A stretch of 5,855 nt of DNA from the NCBI GenBank assembly GCA_937897535.1, contig CALCQB010000267.1:1-5855 (forward strand). The letters run 5' to 3'. Below the pieces are notes generated by a model that was not told the DNA's origin, ran no database searches, and saw only the letters and a list, made by a program, of their open reading frames with translations. Shown here piece after piece: positions 1 through 5,855 of the stretch. The stretch comes from an uncultured Novosphingobium sp. Its GTDB lineage: Bacteria > Pseudomonadota > Alphaproteobacteria > Sphingomonadales > Sphingomonadaceae. A program made the position numbers and the translations under genes. The stretch's first letter is position 1. Each line of letters begins with the position of its first letter.

Positions 1-470
1 AGGCCGATCAGGAACATCGGCAAGCCGACAAACAGGGTGTTGAGCGCACTGCGCGATCTGGCGTTGGCCAGTTTGCGCCGTTCGGCCTGCACAACCCACG
101 GGGTAGCGCCAGCCAGGGCTATCGACGCAATGCTGAGCAAGATGGTGGTCACACTCGGCATGGTCAGGGTAGCAATACCGTTGACCACCACGGCCCCGGC
201 AAAGATCGGTGCCATCAGAACCCAATTCGGTTCGATCAGGTTGCGCAGGACTTGCTGGTCAGACCCACGCCGTGAATTGCGTCGGCGTTGGTCCACTCCG
301 GCGGCTGGTGCAATGGCCTGAGCCGCGGGACTTGCCCCAAGTGTAGCGGGCGCAGAGCCGCGTCCGCGCGGCGAGGGCACGTCGGATTCCTGATGAACCA
401 GTCTCGCAGGCTTGGCGGACATAGCCTTGCTTGTGCCGTAAAGCGTTTGAGAAACGGTTAAATTTACCAT
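1..470 (-). CDS. N-terminal part of an unrecognised multi-pass membrane protein (runs off the left edge)
   Basis: An open frame on the minus strand gives 156 residues from the ATG at 470-468 and is still open at base 1. I do not recognise the family. Residues 1-80 are rich in Pro, Ala, Ser and Arg and look disordered, ending in a basic patch (QRRRNSRRGS, 61-70). Two hydrophobic helices follow, about 83-104 (starting WVLMAPIF) and 106-127, then a basic loop (QAERRKLANARSR) and the start of a third helix. The charges fit the positive-inside rule, with N-terminus and loop in the cytoplasm, which supports a real protein. Other starts are possible: GTG at 500-498 or ATG at 422-420, the latter preceded by AAGCAAGG though very close. 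It is divergent from phaC. A membrane-anchored signalling protein is one guess; the part that would decide lies outside the window. Confidence 0.68.
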   Translation of the reverse strand, partial: MVNLTVSQTLYGTSKAMSAKPARLVHQESDVPSPRGRGSAPATLGASPAAQAIAPAAGVDQRRRNSRRGSDQQVLRNLIEPNWVLMAPIFAGAVVVNGIATLTMPSVTTILLSIASIALAGATPWVVQAERRKLANARSRSALNTLFVGLPMFLIG

Positions 471-517
471 CTTCGTCGCTGGATTTCGGCCAATCACCAC
501 TTACAGCAGGGGCCCGC

Positions 518-546
518 TTGAAATGGCCGGGCTGCGCAGGCATCAT
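518..546 (+). promoter_or_regulatory. Candidate sigma70-like promoter for the phaC operon
   Basis: TTGAAA at 518-523 (4 of 6 to TTGACA) is followed after 17 bases by CATCAT at 541-546 (4 of 6 to TATAAT). Transcription would start near 553, giving a leader of roughly 28 bases that contains the phaC ribosome binding site. The position between two divergent genes is right, but each box is only moderate and this is an eye-scan prediction. Confidence 0.3.
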
Positions 547-569
547 CGCAATCTACGAATGACAATAAT

Positions 570-574
570 GGGGA
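570..574 (+). promoter_or_regulatory. Ribosome binding site of phaC
   Basis: GGGGA, continuing as CGAG, ends 6 bases before the ATG at 581. It supports that ATG as the start; the nearby ATG at 568 is in another frame. Confidence 0.6.
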
Positions 575-580
575 CGAGCG

Positions 581-2272
581 ATGGCCAAAGGCAGCACCAC
601 GCTGGAAAATGAAGCGGCCCAATCGACCACGGCACTCGGACCACTGGTCGGGCTGGCCCGCGAGGATTTCGTCGGCGCGGTGGCACTGCTGCTGCGCGAG
701 ACCGCCACCGATCCCGGCCGGACGATGCGGCACATGCAAGGCTTCGGCGAAGACGTCGTCAAGATCCTGACCGGAAAGTCTGACCTGGCGCCCGATGCCA
801 AGGACAAGCGCTTCAAGGATCCGGCCTGGCAGTACAACCCGTTCTTCCGCGCCGGAGCGCAGTACTACCTGGCAATCCAGAAGGGCATGAAGAGCTGGCT
901 GGACGAGCTGGAACTGGACGAACTGGAGCGTGACCGGGCCAATTTCATCTCAAACATCATCATCGATGGCCTGGCCCCGACCAACACCCTGGTCGGCAAC
1001 CCCAGCGCGCAAAAGCGGCTGATTGACAGTGGCGGACTGTCGCTGATCAAAGGCCTGAAGAACGCCTACAACGACATCGTCCACAACAACGGAATGGTCA
1101 GCCAGGTTGACAAGACCCCGTTCAAACTGGGCGAGAACGTCGCGACGGCCAAAGGCGCGATAGTCTATCGCGACGCGATGTTCGAACTGATCCACTACGC
1201 TCCAACCACGGATGAGGTTTACGCGATCCCGCAGTTGACGATTCCACCGCAAATCAACAAGATGTACATCAACGACCTCACCCCCGAAAAGTCGGTGGTC
1301 AAGTGGCAGACCGACAACGGTATCCAGTGCTTCGTCATGTCGTGGAAGAACCCGACCAAAGAGGAAGGGATCTGGGGGATGGACGATTACATCGCCTCGT
1401 GTCTCACGGCGGTGGACGTGGTGGCAGAGATTACCGGCGCTCCCAAGGTCAACGTCTCCTCGGCCTGTTCGGGCGGACAGACCGGCTCGATCCTGGCCAG
1501 CAAGATGGCGGCAGCCGGCGACCAGCGGCTGGGCGCGCTGACCTACATGGTCACCGTGCTGCACCCCAAGCAGAACGATATCGAAGCCGGTTCGCTGATG
1601 ACCGCAAATGGGCTGGAACTGGCCAAGAAGCGCGCCGCGAAGGCCGGGATCATCAAGGGCAACGACCTGGCCCGCGGCTTTGCCTGGCTGCGTCCCAACG
1701 ACCTGATCTGGAACTACGTGATCAACAATTACCTGATGGGGGATGATCCGCCAGCCTTCGACGTGCTGTTCTGGAATGCCGATGCGACCAATCTGTCCGC
1801 CTCCTTGATGGGCGACTTCCTCCACCTGTTCGAAACGCTGGCTTTCACCAAGCAGGGCGAAGTCGAAATGGCCGGACACAAGATCGATCTGAGCAAGGTC
1901 ACCAGCGACCTGTTCATCCTCGGCGGGACCACCGATCACATTACTCCGTGGCGGGCCTGTTACCGCTCGACACAGCTGTTCGGATCGCAGGACGTGACTT
2001 TCGTGCTCAGCCAGGCGGGCCACATGCAGGCGATCCTCAACCCGCCGGGCAACCCCAAGGCCAAATACTATGTTTCGAAAAAGGGTGGAAAGCCGCCTGC
2101 CGATGTTGACGACTGGCTGAAGGGCACCGAGGAAGTGGCAGGAAGCTGGTGGCCCTACTGGATGGAATGGTTGCAGAAGCGCGCGGGGGACAAGGTGCCA
2201 GCACCGAAAACCCTGGGCAGCAAGAAGCATCCGCCCAAGGAAGCCGCACCCGGGCTCTACGTGCTCGATTGA
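581..2272 (+). CDS. phaC: Poly(3-hydroxyalkanoate) synthase, class II (medium-chain) type
   Basis: This enzyme polymerises (R)-3-hydroxyacyl-CoA into polyhydroxyalkanoate with release of CoA, at the surface of storage granules. At 563 residues it has the length of Pseudomonas PhaC (about 560). The N-terminal domain holds the block FKDPAWQYNPFFR (78-90). SWKNPTKEEGIWG (254-266) begins the alpha/beta-hydrolase core. The nucleophile Cys296 sits in SACSGG, the conserved Trp398 in FWNAD, Asp452 in GGTTDHITPW, and His481 in AGHMQAILNPPGNPKA; all three catalytic residues are present. The C-terminus (AGSWWPYW, then EAAPGLYV) also resembles class II enzymes. One oddity: the lipase-like box usually reads G-x-C-x-G, and here the first Gly is Ser294. 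A near-perfect LDELE repeat lies at 108-117. phaZ follows 19 bases downstream. Medium-chain substrate preference is inferred from similarity, not visible directly. Confidence 0.95.
   Translation: MAKGSTTLENEAAQSTTALGPLVGLAREDFVGAVALLLRETATDPGRTMRHMQGFGEDVVKILTGKSDLAPDAKDKRFKDPAWQYNPFFRAGAQYYLAIQKGMKSWLDELELDELERDRANFISNIIIDGLAPTNTLVGNPSAQKRLIDSGGLSLIKGLKNAYNDIVHNNGMVSQVDKTPFKLGENVATAKGAIVYRDAMFELIHYAPTTDEVYAIPQLTIPPQINKMYINDLTPEKSVVKWQTDNGIQCFVMSWKNPTKEEGIWGMDDYIASCLTAVDVVAEITGAPKVNVSSACSGGQTGSILASKMAAAGDQRLGALTYMVTVLHPKQNDIEAGSLMTANGLELAKKRAAKAGIIKGNDLARGFAWLRPNDLIWNYVINNYLMGDDPPAFDVLFWNADATNLSASLMGDFLHLFETLAFTKQGEVEMAGHKIDLSKVTSDLFILGGTTDHITPWRACYRSTQLFGSQDVTFVLSQAGHMQAILNPPGNPKAKYYVSKKGGKPPADVDDWLKGTEEVAGSWWPYWMEWLQKRAGDKVPAPKTLGSKKHPPKEAAPGLYVLD
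899..928 (+). repeat. 15-base tandem duplication inside phaC
   Basis: CTGGACGAGCTGGAA is followed at once by CTGGACGAACTGGAG, matching at 13 of 15 positions, with both differences at third codon positions. It encodes LDELE twice (residues 108-117), an acidic amphipathic stretch in the N-terminal domain of PhaC. The reading frame is kept. Confidence 0.75.
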
Positions 2273-2276
2273 TCGT

Positions 2277-2282
2277 AAGGAA
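2277..2282 (+). promoter_or_regulatory. Ribosome binding site that decides the phaZ start
   Basis: AAGGAA lies just after the phaC stop codon. It directly abuts a TTG at 2283, which is too close to be used, but stands 9 bases from the GTG at 2292, a normal distance. This favours the GTG as the phaZ start. Confidence 0.6.
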
Positions 2283-2291
2283 TTGCCCAGC

Positions 2292-3125
2292 GTGAGTGTT
2301 GACCTGACCGCCGAATTCTCGATGGAAACCGTCGGCGGCCGCACCTTGCGGGTGGCGCGCTGGCGTTGGGATGAACCGAGTGAACACTTGCCGATCCTGT
2401 TCTTCAACGGGATTGGCGCCAACATCGAAGCGGTCGCCCCGCTGGCCGAAGCATTGACCGACCGCCCGTTCATCATGTTCGATATGCCAGGCGTCGGCGG
2501 CAGTCCCGCGCCGCTGGTCCCCTACACCCCCTTCACGATGAGCTGGACCGCCAAGCAACTGCTGGGGCGCTTCGGGGCCGAGCAGGTCGACGTGATGGGC
2601 GTATCGTGGGGCGGCGCGATGGCCCAGCACTTCACCCTGCAGCACGGCGATCTGGTCCGCCGCTTGGTGCTGTGCGCGACCACCGCCGGGATGATCATGG
2701 TGCCGGGCAATCCGGCCGCGCTGACCAAGATGGCGAACCCGCGGCGCTATGTCGATGCCGCGTTCATGGAAGAGCATTTCCGCACGCTCTACGGCGGGCT
2801 GACCGGCGGCAAGAGCGAGCACATCAGCCGCCTGACCCCGCCCACCCCGCGCGGCTATCTGTACCAGCTGCTGTGCATGATCGGCTGGACCAGCGTCCCC
2901 GCGCTGCCCTTCCTCAAGAAGGACGTGCTGATCATGATGGGCGATGAGGACCAGATCGTCCCGCTGATCAACGGCAAGCTGCTCGAAAGCCTAATCCCCA
3001 ACAGCCGGTTGGAGATCTTCGAGCAAGGCGGGCACCTGTTCATGCTCACGCACCGCGAGCAGACCATCTCGTCGCTCCACGGGTTCCTCGACGGACCCGA
3101 TCGGGAAAGCAGAAAGGCCGCCTGA
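2292..3125 (+). CDS. phaZ: Intracellular medium-chain-length PHA depolymerase
   Basis: This serine hydrolase breaks down intracellular medium-chain PHA granules to (R)-3-hydroxy acids. It is a compact alpha/beta hydrolase of 277 residues from the GTG start, close to Pseudomonas PhaZ (about 283), with no signal peptide. Counting from that GTG, the oxyanion-side motif FNGIGAN is at 38-44, FDMPGVGGS at 63-71, and the nucleophile elbow GVSWGG at 103-108 with Ser105. Further family blocks are TAGMIMVPG (131-139), NPRRYV (149-154) and GWTS (198-201). The acid is in GDEDQIVPLIN (217-227), probably Asp220, and His248 is in GGHLF. These blocks match Pseudomonas PhaZ as I remember it. An alternative TTG start at 2283 would add three residues. 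It lies 19 bases after phaC and 3 bases before the reductase gene, so the three are very likely cotranscribed. Confidence 0.93.
   Translation: MSVDLTAEFSMETVGGRTLRVARWRWDEPSEHLPILFFNGIGANIEAVAPLAEALTDRPFIMFDMPGVGGSPAPLVPYTPFTMSWTAKQLLGRFGAEQVDVMGVSWGGAMAQHFTLQHGDLVRRLVLCATTAGMIMVPGNPAALTKMANPRRYVDAAFMEEHFRTLYGGLTGGKSEHISRLTPPTPRGYLYQLLCMIGWTSVPALPFLKKDVLIMMGDEDQIVPLINGKLLESLIPNSRLEIFEQGGHLFMLTHREQTISSLHGFLDGPDRESRKAA
3111..3117 (+). promoter_or_regulatory. Likely ribosome binding site of the ferredoxin reductase gene, inside the end of phaZ
   Basis: AGAAAGG lies in the last codons of phaZ, 11 bases before the ATG at 3129. The gap is slightly long, and the ribosome finishing phaZ may also pass directly to the next gene. 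Confidence 0.4.
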
Positions 3126-3128
3126 CAC

Positions 3129-4448
3129 ATGCGCCACATCGCGATCATCGGTTCGGGCCCGGCGGGCTACTACACGGCCGAGGCCGCGCAGAAGCAGTGG
3201 GGCGACGAGGTCCGGGTCGATGTGTTCGATATGCTGCCGGTCCCCTACGGCCTGATCCGCACCGGGGTGGCGCCCGATCATCAGTCGATCAAGGGCGTCT
3301 CGCGGCGCTACGAAACCACCGCGCTGTCGGACAACGTCCGGTTCGTCGGCAACGTGATGATCGGCAAGGACGTCTCGGTTGCCGAGCTGCAACAGGTTTA
3401 CGATGCGGTGGTGATCGCCACCGGCGCGCCGCACGACCGCAAGCTGAACCTGCCCGGAGACAATCTCGGCAACGTCTATGGCAGCGCGGCCTTCGTCGGC
3501 TGGTACAACGGCCACCCGCAGTTTGCCGATCTCGATCCCGACTTGTCGGGCGATACAGCCGTGGTCATCGGCATGGGCAACGTCGCGCTCGACGTCGCGC
3601 GGATCCTGGCCAAATCGCGCGCCGAGTTCGTCGGTAGCGACATCGTCGCCCACGCGCTCGATGTGCTCGATACCTCTCGGCTCAAGCGGATCGTCGTGCT
3701 CGGACGGCGCGGGCCGCACCAGATCATGATGACCCCCAAGGAACTGGGCGAGCTATCGCACTTGACCCGCGCCGCGCCGCGGGTCGATCCCGCCGATCTT
3801 CCCGAAGAGGGCGAGGACGCATTGCTCGAGCCGGGCCTGCGCAAGTCGGTCAACCATCTGCGGTCGTTCGCCGCGATCCCGGAAAGCCACTACGCCGACT
3901 ACCCGATCGAGATCGAATTCGATTTCTTCGCCAGCCCCAAGGCCCTGCTCGGCACCGACAAGGTCGAAGGAATCGAGGTTGAACGCACCACGGTCGAAGC
4001 CGGCCGTGCGGTCAGCACCGGCGAAACCTACGTCATTCCCGCTGGCATGGTGGTAGCCTGCATCGGCTATCGCTCCTCGCCCATCCCCGACGTGCCGTTC
4101 GACGAGCGTGAAGGGAGGTTCGCCAACGACGAAGGCCGGATCCTGCCGGGGCTCTATTGTGTCGGCTGGGCCCGGCGCGGGCCATCGGGCACCATCGGCA
4201 CCAACCGCCCCGACGGCTTCGGCGTGATCGAAAAGATCGCCGAAGACCTGGCGGCAGGTTCGCTTGGCCATGGCGGCAAGCAGGGCCGCGCCGGGTTCGA
4301 TGCGCTGGCGCAGCAGCGCGGGCTTGACGTCGTCACCTTCCGCGACTGGAAAAAGATCGAGGCGCAGGAAGAGGCCCGCGCCCGCGATGGCGCCCCGCGC
4401 GAGAAGTTCGTCGATGTGGCTGCGATGATCAAGGCGCGCGGTGACTGA
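3129..4448 (+). CDS. NADPH-ferredoxin (adrenodoxin-type) reductase, FAD-dependent, FprA-like
   Basis: The protein carries two-electron reducing power from NADPH through FAD to a ferredoxin, in the cytoplasm. At 439 residues it is close to mycobacterial FprA and mitochondrial adrenodoxin reductase. The FAD-binding fold opens with IIGSGPAGYY (6-15), followed by the family block VPYGLIRTGVAPDHQ (38-52) and the ATGA segment (97-100). The NADPH domain shows VIGMGNVALDVAR (146-158), and the Arg pair in LGRRGPHQ (191-198) is where this family reads the NADPH 2'-phosphate. The diagnostic GWARRGPSGTIGTN (346-359) closes the FAD site. The C-terminal segment with VVTFRDW and PREKF also fits the family. 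It starts 3 bases after phaZ, so it belongs to the phaCZ operon by position. No ferredoxin or cytochrome P450 gene is in view, so the electron acceptor is unknown. Confidence 0.92.
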   Translation: MRHIAIIGSGPAGYYTAEAAQKQWGDEVRVDVFDMLPVPYGLIRTGVAPDHQSIKGVSRRYETTALSDNVRFVGNVMIGKDVSVAELQQVYDAVVIATGAPHDRKLNLPGDNLGNVYGSAAFVGWYNGHPQFADLDPDLSGDTAVVIGMGNVALDVARILAKSRAEFVGSDIVAHALDVLDTSRLKRIVVLGRRGPHQIMMTPKELGELSHLTRAAPRVDPADLPEEGEDALLEPGLRKSVNHLRSFAAIPESHYADYPIEIEFDFFASPKALLGTDKVEGIEVERTTVEAGRAVSTGETYVIPAGMVVACIGYRSSPIPDVPFDEREGRFANDEGRILPGLYCVGWARRGPSGTIGTNRPDGFGVIEKIAEDLAAGSLGHGGKQGRAGFDALAQQRGLDVVTFRDWKKIEAQEEARARDGAPREKFVDVAAMIKARGD

Positions 4449-4457
4449 CGCAAGGGC

Positions 4458-4486
4458 TTGCCCCCCGCTCCACTCCGTGATTTAAT
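4458..4486 (+). promoter_or_regulatory. Candidate sigma70-like promoter for the amidohydrolase gene
   Basis: TTGCCC at 4458-4463 (4 of 6 to TTGACA) is followed after exactly 17 bases by TTTAAT at 4481-4486 (5 of 6 to TATAAT). Transcription would begin near 4493, leaving a leader of about 45 bases before the ATG at 4538. The AT-rich box stands out in GC-rich surroundings. It would make the amidohydrolase a separate unit from the phaCZ operon. Confidence 0.45.
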
Positions 4487-4526
4487 CGCCCGGTTAAGCG
4501 TGCGTCCGTCAGAGTCGCCGTCAGCC

Positions 4527-4534
4527 GGAGAGAG
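4527..4534 (+). promoter_or_regulatory. Ribosome binding site of the amidohydrolase gene
   Basis: GGAGAGAG precedes the ATG at 4538; the core GGAG (4527-4530) ends 7 bases before it. This is a good match and fixes the start of the gene. Confidence 0.65.
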
Positions 4535-4537
4535 CCC

Positions 4538-5855
4538 ATGGCCACCTATGATCTGATCATCCGCAACGGGACCATCGTCGATGGCAGCGGCGCACCTCGC
4601 TTCTTGGGCGATGTCGCCGTCACCAACGGACTGATTGCAGCTGTGGGCAACGTCCATGGCGATGCCACGCAAGAAATCGATGCTTCCGGCAAGGTCGTCG
4701 CGCCTGGCTGGGTCGATATTCACACCCATTATGATGGCCAGGCGACCTGGGATCAGGAAATGGCTCCGTCAAGCTGGCACGGCGTTACCACGGTAGTGAT
4801 GGGCAACTGCGGGGTCGGTTTTGCCCCCGCCAAGCCCGACAAGCACGAGTGGTTGATCGGGTTGATGGAGGGTGTGGAAGATATTCCAGGAGCCGCGCTG
4901 GCCGAAGGAATGCAATGGGATTGGGAAACCTTTCCAGAATACCTCGACGCACTCGAGAAGAAGCCGCGTGCGATCGATGTTGGTACGCACGTACCGCACG
5001 GTGCGGTGCGCGCCTATGTATTGGGCGAACGCGAGAAGCCCGGCGCCGTGCCAACCGATGCCGATATCGTCGCAATGTCGGCAATCGTCGAAGAAGGGCT
5101 GCACGCTGGCGCGCTCGGCTTTTCGACCAGCCGGACGGCAGGCCACCGTTCGGTCGATGGCGAAGTCGTCCCTGGAACCAGTGCGACCGCTGACGAACTG
5201 ATCCGGATCGGGCGGGCAATGGGCAGGGTCGGGCATGGGGTGTTCGAAATGGCGAGCGACCTCAACCGCGAATGGAATGAGTTCGGATGGATGGGTGCCT
5301 TGAGCCGCGAGACCGGGCTGCCTGTGACTTTTGCCGCGCTCCAGTCATTCTCGCGCGACCTGACCCTTGATGAACAGATCGCCGAGATGGACCGTGAGAA
5401 CGCGGCGGGCGCAAATATCATCGCGCAGATCGCGCCGCGCGGATTTGGCGTAATCATGGCTTGGCGCGGCTCGGTCCATCCGTTCCGCTTTCGCCCGTCC
5501 TTCGCCGCTATCGAGGTGCTGCCATGGGACCAGCAGTTGGTGACGCTCAAGGACCCGGCATTCAAGGCACAGCTGCTGGCTGAGGCAAATGTCTATCCAG
5601 AAAACGAGATCACTCACCTCTACCAGGTGATCGGCGAAGGCTGGACGCAGCAGTTCGAGATGGACGACGACTTCGACTACGAGCCGCAGCCCGAGGCCAG
5701 CATGGCCGCGCTCGCAGTAGCGAAGGGCGTGACGCCGGCCGAATACGCCTATGACCTGCTGACCTCAGACGAGGGCACCGGCTTCATCTATCTGCCGCTC
5801 CTCAATTACGTCGATGGCAACCTCGATTTCCTCGAAGCACTGCAAGCCCGCGACG
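4538..5855 (+). CDS. Amidohydrolase of the N-acyl-D-amino-acid deacylase (D-aminoacylase) superfamily, 3' end missing
   Basis: The first 439 residues are present and the frame is open at the right edge. It begins like a classic amidohydrolase: the beta-strand start YDLIIRNGTIVDGSG (4-18), then VVAPGWVDIHTHYDGQ (53-68) with metal ligands His62 and His64. GNCGVGFAP (89-97) carries Cys91, in the position of the metal-binding Cys of D-aminoacylases (27 residues after the second His, as in the Alcaligenes enzyme). GALGFSTSRT (191-200), H203 and VPGT (211-214) are further superfamily marks. The usual S-H-x-K segment is not seen; the corresponding region seems to read ALQSFSRD (267-274), followed by QIAPRGFG and HPF. 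This fits a divergent subfamily of about 570 residues known in actinobacteria and sphingomonads, so about 130 residues, including the catalytic Asp, should lie beyond the window. The natural substrate is unknown. Confidence 0.88.
   Translation, partial: MATYDLIIRNGTIVDGSGAPRFLGDVAVTNGLIAAVGNVHGDATQEIDASGKVVAPGWVDIHTHYDGQATWDQEMAPSSWHGVTTVVMGNCGVGFAPAKPDKHEWLIGLMEGVEDIPGAALAEGMQWDWETFPEYLDALEKKPRAIDVGTHVPHGAVRAYVLGEREKPGAVPTDADIVAMSAIVEEGLHAGALGFSTSRTAGHRSVDGEVVPGTSATADELIRIGRAMGRVGHGVFEMASDLNREWNEFGWMGALSRETGLPVTFAALQSFSRDLTLDEQIAEMDRENAAGANIIAQIAPRGFGVIMAWRGSVHPFRFRPSFAAIEVLPWDQQLVTLKDPAFKAQLLAEANVYPENEITHLYQVIGEGWTQQFEMDDDFDYEPQPEASMAALAVAKGVTPAEYAYDLLTSDEGTGFIYLPLLNYVDGNLDFLEALQARD

Noticed and set aside
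37..321. A plus-strand open frame of 94 codons near the left edge
   Set aside because: It lies opposite the membrane protein frame, which has convincing helices and charge pattern; the plus frame has neither a good ribosome binding site nor a recognisable product.
950..2476. A 508-codon open frame on the minus strand opposite phaC
   Set aside because: It is antisense to a clearly recognised gene, has no recognisable motifs, and its composition is what GC-rich third positions give on the opposite strand.
4450..4461. Possible terminator hairpin GCAAG-GG-CTTGC after the reductase gene
   Set aside because: The stem is only 4-5 bases with a 2-4 base loop, there is no T run, and it overlaps the candidate -35 box.
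4482..4497. CtrA-like site, TTAA and TTAA separated by 8 bases
   Set aside because: The CtrA consensus has 7 bases between the halves, and the first half is simply part of the -10 box, so the match is probably chance.
4849..5236. Several overlapping open frames on both strands inside the amidohydrolase gene
   Set aside because: They are shadows of the amidohydrolase reading frame, which carries the conserved metal-binding motifs throughout.

Overview
The window is GC-rich DNA with strong G/C preference at third codon positions. Protein sequence style and gene content suggest an alphaproteobacterium, most likely of the Sphingomonadales (Novosphingobium/Sphingopyxis/Erythrobacter type). That placement is an inference from general impression, since there is no rRNA or other marker gene to fix it.

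Layout: (1) bases 1-470, minus strand: the N-terminal part of an unrecognised multi-pass membrane protein with a long disordered N-terminal tail, running off the left edge. (2) A short divergent intergenic region with a candidate promoter for the rightward genes. (3) Bases 581-4448, plus strand: three closely spaced genes that look like one operon: phaC (polyhydroxyalkanoate synthase of the medium-chain, Pseudomonas class II type), phaZ (intracellular medium-chain PHA depolymerase) and an FAD/NADPH ferredoxin (adrenodoxin-type) reductase. (4) An 89-base gap with a good sigma70-like promoter. (5) Bases 4538-5855, plus strand: the first 439 codons of an amidohydrolase of the N-acyl-D-amino-acid deacylase superfamily, running off the right edge.

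How they fit together: PhaC polymerises (R)-3-hydroxyacyl-CoA into storage granules and PhaZ releases the hydroxy acids again, so the first two genes form a storage/mobilisation cycle as in the Pseudomonas phaC-phaZ cluster. The reductase starts 3 bases after phaZ, which implies co-expression. Why a ferredoxin reductase belongs with PHA turnover is not obvious and is the most interesting question here. The amidohydrolase has its own promoter and is probably a separate unit. No mobile element, CRISPR array, tRNA or rRNA was seen.
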